A DNA stretch of 64,000 bases. Origin: Candidatus Altimarinota bacterium. GTDB lineage: Bacteria > Patescibacteriota > Gracilibacteria > JAHISY01. A program made the translations under genes and the position numbers. The notes below the pieces were generated by a model. That model was given only the letters and a program-made list of their open reading frames with translations. It searched no databases and was not told where the DNA came from. This document shows, piece by piece, positions 43,076-52,149 of the stretch (position 1 is the first letter of the stretch; each line of letters opens with the position of its first letter). The DNA lies in the NCBI GenBank assembly GCA_028690585.1, contig JAQVAZ010000001.1, positions 1 through 64,000 of the forward strand. Reading direction: 5' to 3'.

Positions 43076-43453
43076 ATGGCTGCAGAAGCTAAAAAAACAA
43101 CCGCTAAGAAAGCAAGTAAAGAAACTAGTAAATCGCTTTCTTCTGGCAAACCCATGATTCGCATCGTGGTGCGCGCTTTCGATCATCGCATCGTCGATGA
43201 GGCTACTAAAACGATTATTGATACAGCTGAGCGCAGTGGTGCAATCATCGCTGGCCCAATTCCGATGCCAACTAGAATCGAAAAATTTACAGTGAATCGC
43301 TCAACCTTCAAACATAAAGCGGCGCGTGACCAATTCGAAATGCGCACTCACAAACGTTTGATCGACATCAAAGAATCTACTCCAAACACAGTTACCTCTC
43401 TCCAATCCCTCACTCTCCCAAGTGGTGTGGATGTAGAAATTAAGATGGCTTAA
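43076..43453 (+). CDS. rpsJ: Ribosomal protein S10 (uS10)
   Basis: 125 aa, with a Lys/Ala/Ser-rich N-terminal extension of about 26 residues ([20 protein letters not shown]) absent from standard 102-aa S10. The core [34 protein letters not shown] and [12 protein letters not shown] is normal. First gene of the S10-spc operon; 193 bases then separate it from rplC. No Shine-Dalgarno before the ATG. Confidence 0.96.
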   Translation: MAAEAKKTTAKKASKETSKSLSSGKPMIRIVVRAFDHRIVDEATKTIIDTAERSGAIIAGPIPMPTRIEKFTVNRSTFKHKAARDQFEMRTHKRLIDIKESTPNTVTSLQSLTLPSGVDVEIKMA

Positions 43454-43482
43454 AACACTGCGCGCGAGTCAGATAAAAATGT

Positions 43483-43511
43483 TTGACTTTTCTGGTTTCC
43501 TTACTTAAACT
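43483..43511 (+). promoter_or_regulatory. Internal promoter before rplC
   Basis: TTGACT (43483-43488) and TAAACT (43506-43511) with 17-base spacing, the best consensus-like promoter in the window. Predicted start near 43518, at the beginning of the structured leader. Confidence 0.6.
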
Positions 43512-43517
43512 CTCGCG

Positions 43518-43646
43518 GCTAAAAAAATTTTGTTAGCTGTGCTGCCGAGGCTCCTCAGAAAAAATCAGAGGACTGGAGAATTATCTCCACTCGATAAGAT
43601 CAAAGCAGCCTCTTCCGCCCAAGCGGATTGAATAACCTCTACCAAC
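43518..43646 (+). promoter_or_regulatory. Structured rplC leader RNA
   Basis: Hairpins: GCTAA (43518-43522)/TTAGC (43533-43537); CCTC (43553-43556)/GAGG (43568-43571); GGAGA (43575-43579)/TCTCC (43584-43588); CCGC (43615-43618)/GCGG (43623-43626). Two closing stems compete: GCTGC (43541-43545) with GCAGC (43605-43609), or GAGGCT (43547-43552) with AGCCTC (43607-43612). They share bases 43607-43609, so only one can form. This suggests an autoregulatory r-protein leader; no match to a named leader class is claimed. Confidence 0.5.
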
Positions 43647-44231
43647 ATGATTGGCATTCTAGGAAAAAAGATCGGTATGACTCGCGTAGTCGCGGACGAC
43701 GGTAGTGTGATCCCCGTCTCAGTAATTGAGTGCTCACCAAATGAGATTACTCAAATCAAGACAACTGAGAAAGATGGATATCCTGCGTTAATCCTCGGAT
43801 TTGATGCGTTGAAGAAACCGACTAAGACTAAACACTTTCGTCACATCGCTGAATTCCGTCTCGAAAAAGAAGCAGAAAAAGCGAAAGGCGACAAAGTCAC
43901 AGTTGAATCTTTCCAAGAAGTGAAGACAGTGAAGATCACAGGCACTAGCCGCGGTAAAGGTTTCGCTGGTGTAATCAAAAGATGGAATTTCTCTCGCGGT
44001 CCAGAATCTCACGGATCGCATCATCACCGCCAACCAGGTTCCGGTGCTGGTCCACGCGCTGGAGGAGGAGGTGTCCCAAAAGGTAAGAAATTTCCAGGCC
44101 GCATGGGTGGCGATCAAGTTACTAAGACTTCCACTCCACTCGTAGGAGTTGATATCGAAAAAAATCTTCTCATCGTCAAAGGCGCAATCCCAGGTGCACC
44201 AGGTGGTCTCATCCGCATTACAGCGAATTAA
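43647..44231 (+). CDS. rplC: Ribosomal protein L3 (uL3)
   Basis: 194 aa, slightly shorter than the usual 205-210. MIGILGKKIGMTRVVADDGS at the N-terminus; the extended loop SHGSHHHRQPGSGAGPRAGG reaching the peptidyl-transferase centre (HRxPGSxG motif) is present. Starts the second segment of the operon behind its own promoter and structured leader. Confidence 0.96.
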   Translation: MIGILGKKIGMTRVVADDGSVIPVSVIECSPNEITQIKTTEKDGYPALILGFDALKKPTKTKHFRHIAEFRLEKEAEKAKGDKVTVESFQEVKTVKITGTSRGKGFAGVIKRWNFSRGPESHGSHHHRQPGSGAGPRAGGGGVPKGKKFPGRMGGDQVTKTSTPLVGVDIEKNLLIVKGAIPGAPGGLIRITAN

Positions 44232-44236
44232 TCCCA

Positions 44237-44944
44237 ATGAAAGCTCCCCTCTATACACAAGCCGGCAAACAAAACGGAGACATCACTCTTCCAGAGGGTC
44301 TCTTTGGTGCCGAGATCAAACCAGATTTGATGCATCTCGCGTTGGTTCGCCAACATGCGAATGCGCGTATCTCCCCTGCTCATGTGCTTCGCCGTGGTGA
44401 AGTAGCAGGTTCTACTCGCAAAATGTATCGCCAAAAAGGCACTGGTAACGCTCGTAAGGGTGATCGTCGTGCTTCCATCCTCCGTGGTGGTGGTGCTTCT
44501 TGGGGACCTCGCAATGATAGAAACTGGGAGAAACTCATGCCAAAGAAACAACGCCGCGCAGCGCTCGCTTCTGCGCTTTCACTCAAAGCAAAAGATGGCA
44601 AGATTCTTGGCCTAGAAAGTTTTGAATTACCAAAGCCAAAGACAAAAGAATTCACTGTAGTGGCGAAAGCACTTCCAACTCACCGCAGTCTCCTCGTAAT
44701 CCACAACCGCAACGAAGCGCTGGTGAAATCTGCGCGCAACATGGAGCACACCAAAACTCTGCTTGTAGATCTTCTCAATATTCACGATCTTACAAAGTTC
44801 GATTACGTGCTTTTCGAGAAATCCGCAATCGAAGCAGCTGAGAAGATTTTCAAAGTTACCAAAAGAGCTGAAAGTACTGCTGCTAAACCTAAGAAAACAA
44901 CCGCGAAAAAAGCTACTACCAAGAAAACTGCGGGCGTCGTATAA
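44237..44944 (+). CDS. rplD: Ribosomal protein L4 (uL4), 3' end shared with tRNA-Gly
   Basis: 235 aa. Core motifs [20 protein letters not shown] and [21 protein letters not shown] (exit-tunnel loop) are normal. A Lys/Thr/Ala-rich tail of about 25 residues follows the usual end. The final codons (Ala-Gly-Val-Val-stop) are read from the same bases that form the 5' acceptor arm and adjacent bases of tRNA-Gly(TCC), 44930-44944. RNase P cleavage at the tRNA 5' end would remove the stop codon from the mRNA. Confidence 0.95.
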   Translation: MKAPLYTQAGKQNGDITLPEGLFGAEIKPDLMHLALVRQHANARISPAHVLRRGEVAGSTRKMYRQKGTGNARKGDRRASILRGGGASWGPRNDRNWEKLMPKKQRRAALASALSLKAKDGKILGLESFELPKPKTKEFTVVAKALPTHRSLLVIHNRNEALVKSARNMEHTKTLLVDLLNIHDLTKFDYVLFEKSAIEAAEKIFKVTKRAESTAAKPKKTTAKKATTKKTAGVV

Positions 44945-45005
44945 CGGTTTATTATGCTAGCCTTCCAAGCTGGAGACGGCGGTTCGATTCCGCTCGCCCG
45001 CTCCA
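44930..45005 (+). tRNA. tRNA-Gly (anticodon TCC), CCA encoded
   Basis: Acceptor GCGGGCG (44930-44936) pairs perfectly with CGCCCGC (44995-45001); discriminator T, then CCA at 45003-45005. Anticodon arm CTAGC-CTTCCAA-GCTGG, T arm GGCGG-TTCGATT-CCGCT, D loop contains GG. The D stem is weak (G-T, T-A, A-T, T-T), a form seen in some tRNA-Gly(TCC). It overlaps the last 15 bases of rplD and ends 15 bases before the rplW ATG. No separate promoter is obvious, so it is probably cut out of the ribosomal mRNA. Confidence 0.93.
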
Positions 45006-45020
45006 TCAATTAACTCCCCA

Positions 45021-45317
45021 ATGAATAACATTCACACTGTAATCGTCAAACCAATCGATACTGAGAAATCTTATCTCGGTAACGCTACTGGTTGCTACAC
45101 CTTCGCGGTGAGAGACAACGCAACCAAAACTCAGATCAAAGCAGCGATCGAAAAGTATTACGGAGTGAAAGTGAAGAGTGTAAAAACACTTTGCTGCCAA
45201 TCAAAAGCTCGCAGCGTTGGTCAGAATAAATTACTCGTAAAACGCCCAGCTTACAAAAAAGCTGTAGTCACCACGGTTGGTGCTAAATCTATCGATGTAA
45301 ATAAGATCAAAGCCTAA
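45021..45317 (+). CDS. rplW: Ribosomal protein L23 (uL23)
   Basis: 98 aa, normal length. Begins VIVKPIDTEKSYLGNATGCY (the IxxPxxTEKS motif) and has IKAAIEKYYGVKVKSVKTL. Sits at the tunnel exit, docking trigger factor and SRP. Starts 15 bases after the tRNA-Gly CCA end, so tRNA removal would leave a very short leader. The stop overlaps the rplB ATG (TAATG). Confidence 0.96.
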   Translation: MNNIHTVIVKPIDTEKSYLGNATGCYTFAVRDNATKTQIKAAIEKYYGVKVKSVKTLCCQSKARSVGQNKLLVKRPAYKKAVVTTVGAKSIDVNKIKA

Positions 45318-46177
45318 TGCCTATCAAAGTCTATAAAAAGAACGATGCTGGTCGCCGCGGTATGAGTACCGTAGATCGCTCCGCGCTTACCAAAGATCGC
45401 CCAGAATCCCGCCTCACTACTAGCCTCAATAAACAAGCTGGTAGAAATAATCGTGGCATCGTAACTTGCCGCCACCGTGGTGGAGGTGAGAAGCGCCGTT
45501 ACCGCATTATCGATTTCAAACAAATCGAAAAGGCTGGTATCCCAGGCCGCATCGAATCTCTCCAATACGATCCAAATCGTAGCGCGTGGATTGCGCTTGT
45601 TACTTATGTAGATGGTGACAAACGCTATCATCTCGCTGCTCACGGTCTCGCTGTCGGTGACAAAATTATTACTGGTGAAAAAACTAAGATCAAACCAGGT
45701 AATCGTTGCCAGATCCAACACATTCCAGCTTCTTTCGAAATTTTCAATGTAGAGCTTAAGCCAGGTAAAGGTGGTCAGATGGCTCGTAGTGCTGGCTCTC
45801 GCGCCAAAGTGGTTTCCACTGATGGAGATACTTACGCTCAGATCCAACTCCCTTCTTCAGAAATCCGTTTGGTTCCAAAAACTTGCTACGCCACGATCGG
45901 AGTAGCTGCCAATATCGATCACTCCAACATCTCTCTCGGCAAAGCTGGTAGAGTGCGCCGAATGGGTCGCCGTCCACAAGTGAGAGGTAAAGTGATGAAT
46001 CCTTGCGACCATCCACACGGAGGAGGTGAAGCGCGCAACTCGATTGGTATGAAAGCACCGAAAACTCCCTGGGGAGCACTCGCTCTCGGTGTGAAAACTC
46101 GCAACAAAAAGAAGTATTCCAAAGAGCTTATCCTTAAACGCCGCAAGCCGGGTAGATTCTCCCGCCGCACTAAGTAA
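45317..46177 (+). CDS. rplB: Ribosomal protein L2 (uL2)
   Basis: 286 aa. GRNNRGIVTCRHRGGGEKRR at the N-terminus, RIESLQYDPNRSAWIALV, and the C-terminal peptidyl-transferase segment VRGKVMNPCDHPHGGGEARN including the conserved His. Full length without extra tails. Needed for subunit association and peptide-bond formation. Confidence 0.97.
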   Translation: MPIKVYKKNDAGRRGMSTVDRSALTKDRPESRLTTSLNKQAGRNNRGIVTCRHRGGGEKRRYRIIDFKQIEKAGIPGRIESLQYDPNRSAWIALVTYVDGDKRYHLAAHGLAVGDKIITGEKTKIKPGNRCQIQHIPASFEIFNVELKPGKGGQMARSAGSRAKVVSTDGDTYAQIQLPSSEIRLVPKTCYATIGVAANIDHSNISLGKAGRVRRMGRRPQVRGKVMNPCDHPHGGGEARNSIGMKAPKTPWGALALGVKTRNKKKYSKELILKRRKPGRFSRRTK

Positions 46178-46188
46178 TTTAATTATTC

Positions 46189-46509
46189 ATGACAAGATCA
46201 GCTTCCAAAGGACCGTTTGTAGACCCACGCGTAACGAAGAAAGTTGCAGCGCTAGATGCTGCTGGTCAAAAGAAACCAATCAAGACTTGGAGTCGCAGCT
46301 GTGTGATTTCCCCAGATTTCGTTGGCCACACCTTCGGAGTCCACAACGGCCGCCAACACACTCCAGTATTTGTGACTGAGCAAATGATTGGCCACCGCCT
46401 CGGTGAATTCGCACCTACTCGCACTTGGCGCAAACATGGTGGTAAGAAAGCGAAAGAAGATGCAGCAGTGGCTGCTTCCTCAGCGCCAGCTGCCCCAAAA
46501 TCTAAATAA
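46189..46509 (+). CDS. rpsS: Ribosomal protein S19 (uS19)
   Basis: 106 aa. [36 protein letters not shown] and [20 protein letters not shown] are the S19 core; a short Ala/Lys-rich C-terminal tail ([15 protein letters not shown]) is extra. Preceded by TAATTTAATTATTC, almost identical to the leader of rpsQ (TAATTTAATTACTC). Confidence 0.96.
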   Translation: MTRSASKGPFVDPRVTKKVAALDAAGQKKPIKTWSRSCVISPDFVGHTFGVHNGRQHTPVFVTEQMIGHRLGEFAPTRTWRKHGGKKAKEDAAVAASSAPAAPKSK

Positions 46510-46523
46510 TTTATTTTCTCCCT

Positions 46524-47018
46524 GTGAAAGCTTACCTCCATCAAGTTCGAATCTCTTCCAAGAAAGTGAATGTAGTTGCTTCACTCGTCAGAGGAAAATC
46601 TGTGAAAGAAGCACTCGTAATGCTGAAATTCACACCAAAGCGCAGCGCGCCGATTCTAGCTTCCTTGATTGCTTCCGCTGCTGCGAATGCTGAAAACAAT
46701 TTCAAACAAGATGCTGACAAATTATTCATCAGCAAACTCGTAGTCAATGAAGGTCAGACTTTGAAACGCGGTTTACCAGTTTCAAGAGGTAGATGGCACC
46801 CAATTCTCAAGCGCAGCTCGAGAATCACGGTGGAGTTATCCCCTCTCGAAGCTAAGCCTGAGAAAAAGAAATCCAAGAAAGCTGCTAAAGCAGAGAAAGC
46901 GGAAATAGCTTCCACAGAGAAGAAAGCTCCAAAAGTAAAGAAAGCAAAGAAAGTTGTAGAAGCAGTTGAAACTCCAGCAGCTGAGGCTGCAACAGAATCA
47001 GAAAAATCCGAATCTTAA
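46524..47018 (+). CDS. rplV: Ribosomal protein L22 (uL22) with long charged tail
   Basis: 164 aa, GTG start. Residues 1-112 are L22 (YLHQVRISSKKVNVVASLVR, and the tunnel hairpin RGLPVSRGRWHPILKRSSRI). Residues about 113-164 are a Lys/Ala/Glu/Pro-rich tail (KPEKKKSKKAAKAEKAEIAS and onward) not found in ordinary L22 of about 110 aa. Confidence 0.96.
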   Translation: MKAYLHQVRISSKKVNVVASLVRGKSVKEALVMLKFTPKRSAPILASLIASAAANAENNFKQDADKLFISKLVVNEGQTLKRGLPVSRGRWHPILKRSSRITVELSPLEAKPEKKKSKKAAKAEKAEIASTEKKAPKVKKAKKVVEAVETPAAEAATESEKSES

Positions 47019-47043
47019 TCCTTACTAATTTAATCCTCCAATC

Positions 47044-47784
47044 GTGGGTCAAAAAATCCATCCAAAATCGTTTCGCCTCGGAGTAATCAAGAGTTGGTCT
47101 AGCCGTTGGTTCTCCAAGAAGAATTATGCCAACCTTCTCCACCGCGATATCACTCTCCGCAAAGCTATCAAAGAGAGATTGAAAGATTCCGGTGTAGGAG
47201 AAATCGAAATCGAGAGAAGCAGTGGCAGTGTGAAGGTAAATGTTTTCACCAGCAAACCAGGTATGGTGATTGGCCGCCAAGGTGTTGCCCTCGAAGAATT
47301 ACGTAGCGATATCAGCAAACAATTCGGAGATAAGGTAGAAATCAACATTGTAGAAGTAAAGAAACCAGAAGCGAATGCGCAACTCATCGCAGAATCTATC
47401 GCTGATCAGATTGCCCGCCGTATGCCTTACCGCCGCATTGCGAAGATGGCTGTAAAAAAAGGTATGGAAGCAGGTTTACTCGGAGTCAAAGTGAGAGTTG
47501 CAGGCAGACTCAACGGCGCTGATATCTCTCGTGAAGAAACTTTCAAAGAAGGCAACATTCCACTTCATACGATTCGCGCTGATGTGGATTACGGAGAAGT
47601 GCCAGCAGCTACGACTTTCGGACAAATCGGTGTGAAAGTCTGGACTTACAAAGGTGAAGTCTTCGACAATGATGAGAGTGATGAGAAAAAAGAAAGAGAT
47701 CGTGAGTGGCTGGCAGAAAACCGCCGCGCACCAAAAGAAGAAAAAGGCCGCCTCGAAGCAGAGCTTGAAGCGGCTAATAAATAA
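47044..47784 (+). CDS. rpsC: Ribosomal protein S3 (uS3)
   Basis: 246 aa, GTG start, [22 protein letters not shown] domain ([20 protein letters not shown]) and C-terminal [20 protein letters not shown] are standard; residues about 210-246 form an acidic/basic tail ([19 protein letters not shown]). A 21-base upstream element (47018-47038) recurs with one mismatch before rplF. Confidence 0.96.
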   Translation: MGQKIHPKSFRLGVIKSWSSRWFSKKNYANLLHRDITLRKAIKERLKDSGVGEIEIERSSGSVKVNVFTSKPGMVIGRQGVALEELRSDISKQFGDKVEINIVEVKKPEANAQLIAESIADQIARRMPYRRIAKMAVKKGMEAGLLGVKVRVAGRLNGADISREETFKEGNIPLHTIRADVDYGEVPAATTFGQIGVKVWTYKGEVFDNDESDEKKERDREWLAENRRAPKEEKGRLEAELEAANK

Positions 47785-47792
47785 TTTCCAAC

Positions 47793-48212
47793 ATGCTTTT
47801 CCCAAAAAGAACTAAATATCGAAAGTGGCAACGCAACCGCGGCAGCTTAAAAGGTGTAGCTGTCAGAGGTAGCCGAGTAGCGTTTGGCTCTTATGGGCTG
47901 AAGCTAATGGAAAAAGCCGAGCTGACTTCCCGTCAAATCGAAGCTGCCCGCCGCGCCACTCAACGCTTCCTCAAGCGTGGTGGCAAACTCTGGATTCGCG
48001 TATTCCCCCACAAACCTATCACCAAGAAAGCTGCAGAAGTCCCGATGGGAAGTGGAAAAGGAAGTGTGGAATACTATGTAGCTGCTGTGAAACCAGGCAC
48101 AATCATCTTCGAACTCGAAGGTGTAGATGATGCGCAAGCGCGCGAGGCTTTCAAACTCGCTGGCCACAAACTCCCTGTAAAAACGAAATTTGTAACTGCT
48201 CACCACGAATAA
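47793..48212 (+). CDS. rplP: Ribosomal protein L16 (uL16)
   Basis: 139 aa, normal length. [40 protein letters not shown] and [20 protein letters not shown]. Followed directly by rpmC (ATG one base after the TAA). Confidence 0.97.
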   Translation: MLFPKRTKYRKWQRNRGSLKGVAVRGSRVAFGSYGLKLMEKAELTSRQIEAARRATQRFLKRGGKLWIRVFPHKPITKKAAEVPMGSGKGSVEYYVAAVKPGTIIFELEGVDDAQAREAFKLAGHKLPVKTKFVTAHHE

Positions 48213-48213
48213 A

Positions 48214-48624
48214 ATGCTTACCTTTTCTGAAGTTCGCCAACTCTCCGATAGAGATCTCAGCGATGAGTTGAAATCCGCACGCGATTCTCTTTTCCGCCAG
48301 AAGATGGGTGTCAAAACCGGCCATCTCAAGGATAACCACATGGTGGCAATCCTCAAGAAATATGTAGCTCAACTTCTGACTGAAAATACTCGCCGCAGCG
48401 CGAAAGGTGAAAAAGTTGCGAAGACTGCTGCTGAAATTTCCAAGAAAGTTGCAGATTCCAAAGCGGAAGTCAGCAAAGCGCAAGAAGGTGAGAAGAAAAA
48501 AGCGAAGAAAGTAAAAGCAGAAGAATCCGAAGCAGAAACTACTACAGCCGAAAAAGATACAGCTGATGTGAAAGTAAAGAAAGTTGCTAAGAAAGGTTTA
48601 TTCAAATCTAAAGACGAAAAATAA
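48214..48624 (+). CDS. rpmC: Ribosomal protein L29 (uL29) with long tail
   Basis: 136 aa, about twice the normal 65-70. The L29 core is residues 1-66 (SEVRQLSDRDLSDELKSARD, LFRQKMGVKTGHLKDNHMVA); the remaining half is Lys/Ala/Glu-rich (EVSKAQEGEKKKAKKVKAEE) and probably disordered. Confidence 0.93.
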   Translation: MLTFSEVRQLSDRDLSDELKSARDSLFRQKMGVKTGHLKDNHMVAILKKYVAQLLTENTRRSAKGEKVAKTAAEISKKVADSKAEVSKAQEGEKKKAKKVKAEESEAETTTAEKDTADVKVKKVAKKGLFKSKDEK

Positions 48625-48635
48625 TTTAATTACTC

Positions 48636-49016
48636 ATGAGAATCAAATCAGGCATCGTAATCTCGGATATCAATGATCGCACTATCGTGGTGAAAGTAGA
48701 TCGTTATGAGATTCATCCGATCTATAAGAAACGCTACCGCGTCAGCAAGAAATTCCACGCGCATGATGAGAAGAATGAAGCAAAGATCGGTGATATCGTA
48801 GAAATCTCCGAGTGTCGCCCACTCTCCAAACTCAAGTGTTGGAAGCTCGATAAGATTGTAGCGAAATCAGCGCAAGCAATCGTTAGCACTCCTGCTGCAG
48901 TAGAATCCGATGAAGAAGCAGAATTGAGAGCAATCGTGCAGAAAGAAAAGAAAGTTGCTGAGGCAAAAGCAGAAGATCCAGCAGCAAAAACTCCTAAGAA
49001 ACCTACTAAGAAATAA
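48636..49016 (+). CDS. rpsQ: Ribosomal protein S17 (uS17) with C-terminal tail
   Basis: 126 aa versus the usual 80-90. Core RIKSGIVISDINDRTIVVKV and VSKKFHAHDEKNEAKIGDIV, with ECRPLSKLKCWKLDKIV; the tail (about 90-126) is Glu/Ala/Lys/Pro-rich. Confidence 0.94.
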   Translation: MRIKSGIVISDINDRTIVVKVDRYEIHPIYKKRYRVSKKFHAHDEKNEAKIGDIVEISECRPLSKLKCWKLDKIVAKSAQAIVSTPAAVESDEEAELRAIVQKEKKVAEAKAEDPAAKTPKKPTKK

Positions 49017-49034
49017 TCTCCCAATCCAAAGCAA

Positions 49035-49403
49035 ATGATTCAACTTCGTTCCAATCTCGCAGTCGCTGACAACACAGGAGCTAAACTCGTTTCCTGCATC
49101 AAAGTGCTCGGTGGTAGCCACAGACGCTACGCTGGTATCGGTGATGTGATTGCTGTCTCAGTCAAAGCAGCTACTCCAAAAGCAGTAGCGAAAAAGAAGA
49201 GTGTGCAAAAAGCTGTAATCGTAAGATGCGTGAATGCGATTCATCGCAAAGATGGCACCACGATTCGCTTCGATGAAAATGCAGTTGTGATTATCGATGA
49301 AAAAGGTGAACCAAAAGGCACTCGTGTTTTTGGCCCGATCGCGCGTGAATTGCGTGAAAAAGGTTATCAAAAAATTATTTCTCAAGCTCCTGACGTTGTA
49401 TAA
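49035..49403 (+). CDS. rplN: Ribosomal protein L14 (uL14)
   Basis: 122 aa, exactly the standard size. [40 protein letters not shown], and C-terminal [20 protein letters not shown]. It contacts S6 side partners and the h14 bridge. Confidence 0.97.
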   Translation: MIQLRSNLAVADNTGAKLVSCIKVLGGSHRRYAGIGDVIAVSVKAATPKAVAKKKSVQKAVIVRCVNAIHRKDGTTIRFDENAVVIIDEKGEPKGTRVFGPIARELREKGYQKIISQAPDVV

Positions 49404-49406
49404 ATT

Positions 49407-49742
49407 ATGAAAATCCAAACTTCTGATACCGTTCTCATCATCGCTGGTAAAGATAAAGGTAAAACCGGCAAAGTGATGAAAGTTGATGCGAAAGCTGCCC
49501 GCGTAGTGGTGGAGAAAATCAACGTAGCTACCAAATTCATCAAGAAGCGCGCAGATGGCACTCCTGGTCAAATCATCAAATTTGAGAAATCAGTTGATGC
49601 TAGCAACGTGAAACTCGTTTGCCCAAACTGCAAGAAACCTACTCGCGTGGGTTACACCAAACTCGCGAATGGTAAGAAAGCGCGCATCTGCAAGAAATGC
49701 AAAGAAGGTATCATCAATCCCCGCCTAAAGTCTAAAAAATAA
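49407..49742 (+). CDS. rplX: Ribosomal protein L24 (uL24)
   Basis: 111 aa. KOW motif VLIIAGKDKGKTGKVMKVDA at the N-terminus; C-terminal four-Cys zinc-binding element CPNCKKPTRVGYTKLANGKK then CKKC, as in the C+ form of L24. Starts 3 bases after the rplN stop. Confidence 0.96.
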   Translation: MKIQTSDTVLIIAGKDKGKTGKVMKVDAKAARVVVEKINVATKFIKKRADGTPGQIIKFEKSVDASNVKLVCPNCKKPTRVGYTKLANGKKARICKKCKEGIINPRLKSKK

Positions 49743-49763
49743 TTCTAACTTCCTGTTATCAAA

Positions 49764-50489
49764 GTGAGTAAACTTACCCTCCAAGACGAATTTAACCAGA
49801 AGCTTCTCCCAGAACTTCAAAAGAAGTTGGGTGTGAAAAACTTCATGGCTGTGCCTCGCGTTACCAAAGTAAAGGTTGCGGTTGGTATCGGCAAGATTGC
49901 GCGCAAAGGTGGCTCCAGCAATTCCATGGATGAAGTGCGCCTCAAGCAAATCATCGAAAACATCACTCGCATCTCTGGTCAAAAACCAACCCAACATCTT
50001 TCTCGCAAAGCGATTTCCAATTTCAAACTTCGCGCGGGTATGGTTATCGGTATTTCTGTCACTCTCCGTGGCAAACGCGCTTACGATTTTATCAACCGCT
50101 TGGTGAATATTGCTTTACCTCGCGTGAGAGATTTCCGTGGTATTTCTGCTAAGGGTTTCGATGGCCAAGGCAATTACTCTATGGGAATGAAAGATTTCAC
50201 AGTTTTCCCAGAGGTGCGCCCAGAAGATGCTGATTTTGTGCATGGTATCGAAATCACTGTAGTTACTTCTGCTAAGGATGATAAAGCTGGTTTAGCTCTC
50301 CTCACTGCGCTTGGTTTCCCTTTTCAAAAAGATGATTCCAAGAAACGCGCAGAAGAAGCAGCGAAGCAACACGCAGCAGAAGCAGCCAAACTCGCAGCAG
50401 AAGAAGCAGCAGTCGCTGCAGGCTTCGCGCCAAAAGTAGAAGCTGAAGTTGCTTCTCCTACTCCAACTGAAACTCCTAAATCCAAGTAA
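49764..50489 (+). CDS. rplE: Ribosomal protein L5 (uL5) with C-terminal tail
   Basis: 241 aa, GTG start; core about 1-180 ([60 protein letters not shown]). Residues about 187-241 are an Ala/Glu/Lys/Pro-rich tail. It binds 5S rRNA at the central protuberance. Confidence 0.95.
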   Translation: MSKLTLQDEFNQKLLPELQKKLGVKNFMAVPRVTKVKVAVGIGKIARKGGSSNSMDEVRLKQIIENITRISGQKPTQHLSRKAISNFKLRAGMVIGISVTLRGKRAYDFINRLVNIALPRVRDFRGISAKGFDGQGNYSMGMKDFTVFPEVRPEDADFVHGIEITVVTSAKDDKAGLALLTALGFPFQKDDSKKRAEEAAKQHAAEAAKLAAEEAAVAAGFAPKVEAEVASPTPTETPKSK

Positions 50490-50500
50490 TTAATTTTCCT

Positions 50501-50725
50501 ATGGCAAAAACATCTAGCATCGTAAAAGCCGAAAGATTCAAACGCCACGTATTAAACGCTTTGGCTGCTGGAGTAAAACCAAAGAAAGCTACTCGCACTA
50601 TCAATCGTTGCCGAGTTTGCGGAAGAAATCGTGGTTATATGCGCAAGTTTGAAATGTGCAGAATCTGCTTCCGAGAATTAGCTTCCAAAGGAGAAATCGT
50701 CGGCATCAAGAAATCTAGCTGGTAA
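50501..50725 (+). CDS. rpsN: Ribosomal protein S14, zinc-binding type (uS14)
   Basis: 74 aa including about 13 extra N-terminal residues over the 61-aa zinc form. [20 protein letters not shown] gives the four zinc ligands; [17 protein letters not shown] is the standard end. Confidence 0.95.
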   Translation: MAKTSSIVKAERFKRHVLNALAAGVKPKKATRTINRCRVCGRNRGYMRKFEMCRICFRELASKGEIVGIKKSSW

Positions 50726-50773
50726 AAATCTCCTCAAATTTATTTCAATCCTAAATCTTAAATTCTCAATTAA

Positions 50774-51154
50774 ATGTCAACAGACCCAATTGCCGATATG
50801 CTAACCCGCATCCGCAATGCTATGAGTGCGCGAAAAACGGAAGTGCGATTACCTCATAGCAAGCAGAAGCTGGCGATTCTCCAACTGATGGAAAAGAATG
50901 GTTTCGTTGCGAAAATCGAAGAAGATAAAACTGGCCCTTTCCCAGAATTGGTAGTGGAGTTGCCAGCTGATAAGAAATTCACTTTTACTCGCATCAGCAA
51001 ACCTGGCCGCCGGATTTATTCCAAATCCACTGATCTGAAGCCTGTGCTTTCTGGTCTCGGTATTGCAGTGCTTTCCACTAGCGAAGGCCTTATGACAAAT
51101 TCTGAAGCGCATAAAAAAGGCATCGGTGGAGAAATTATCTGTGAAATTTACTAA
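50774..51154 (+). CDS. rpsH: Ribosomal protein S8 (uS8)
   Basis: 126 aa. TDPIADMLTRIRNAMSARKT and the C-terminal VLSTSEGLMTNSEAHKKGIG with EIICEIY. Standard size. Binds 16S helix 21; in E. coli S8 is the spc operon repressor, which cannot be judged here. Confidence 0.96.
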   Translation: MSTDPIADMLTRIRNAMSARKTEVRLPHSKQKLAILQLMEKNGFVAKIEEDKTGPFPELVVELPADKKFTFTRISKPGRRIYSKSTDLKPVLSGLGIAVLSTSEGLMTNSEAHKKGIGGEIICEIY

Positions 51155-51211
51155 TCCGTAAGGAACAAAATTTTTTGTTTCCTATCCTTACTAACTTAAT
51201 CCTCAAATATC

Positions 51212-51766
51212 TTGTCTAGAATTGGAAAAAATCCCGTAGAAATTCCAGCCGGAGTAACTGTTACAGTTACTGGCCAAACTGTAAAAGCCAAAGGCGCGAA
51301 AGGAGAATTGACTCAAGTGATTCATCCGAAAGTAAAAGTCGAGGTGAAGGAAAACAAAGTAGTTTTCTCCCCTGTTGATGATTCCGCTGAGGCTGGCGCA
51401 CTTTGGGGTTTATCTCGCACTTTGGTTTCCAACATTATCGAAGGTGTTTCCAAAGGATTCTCTAAGATGCTTATCGTAAAAGGTGTAGGTTACAAATTTG
51501 CGATGAAAGGAAAAGATTTAGAATTACAGCTTGGTTTTAGTCATCCAGTTTTGATTAAGACTCCCGCTGGTATCGAATTCGAGCTTGATGCGAAGAAAAA
51601 TACTATCGTAGTGAAAGGTTTCGATAAACAACTCGTAGGTGAAGTTGCTGCCAATATCCGCAAGTGGCGCAAACCAGAGCCTTACAAGGGAAAAGGCATC
51701 GCTTACGAAGGTGAACACATCCAACGCAAAGCCGGTAAATCTGCGGGTGGTGGCGCCAAAGCTTAA
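51212..51766 (+). CDS. rplF: Ribosomal protein L6 (uL6)
   Basis: 184 aa, TTG start: [20 protein letters not shown]. Two L6 repeats, with [20 protein letters not shown] and [20 protein letters not shown]. The element at 51184-51204 just upstream matches the one before rpsC in 20 of 21 bases, so both non-ATG starts share an initiation region. Confidence 0.95.
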   Translation: MSRIGKNPVEIPAGVTVTVTGQTVKAKGAKGELTQVIHPKVKVEVKENKVVFSPVDDSAEAGALWGLSRTLVSNIIEGVSKGFSKMLIVKGVGYKFAMKGKDLELQLGFSHPVLIKTPAGIEFELDAKKNTIVVKGFDKQLVGEVAANIRKWRKPEPYKGKGIAYEGEHIQRKAGKSAGGGAKA

Positions 51767-51777
51767 TTAATCAATCC

Positions 51778-52125
51778 ATGAAAACTTCTACTAAACTTTC
51801 TTCCCGTCAGGCTCGCCAACGCCGGATTCGCGCGAAGGTTATCGGCAGCGCAACCAAGCCACGCCTCGCTGTTTACAAATCTTTGACTACGATTTACGCG
51901 CAACTCATCGATGATGCGAGTGGTAAAACTCTCGCTGCCGCCAATGATTTGAAAATCAAGAAAGGCAAGAAATCTGAGAAAGCAGCTGAAGTCGGTAAAG
52001 CAATCGCCGAAGCAGCGAAGGCTGTGAAGATTGAAAAAGTTGTTTTCGATCGTGGTGGTTTCCCTTACCATGGAAGAGTAAAAATCCTCGCAGATGCAGC
52101 GCGTGAAGCTGGTCTGAAATTCTAA
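51778..52125 (+). CDS. rplR: Ribosomal protein L18 (uL18)
   Basis: 115 aa. [40 protein letters not shown] and [20 protein letters not shown] with AREAGLKF; 5S rRNA binding. Starts 11 bases after rplF. Confidence 0.96.
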   Translation: MKTSTKLSSRQARQRRIRAKVIGSATKPRLAVYKSLTTIYAQLIDDASGKTLAAANDLKIKKGKKSEKAAEVGKAIAEAAKAVKIEKVVFDRGGFPYHGRVKILADAAREAGLKF

Positions 52126-52149
52126 TTCTAATAATCTTTTATTCCAAAG

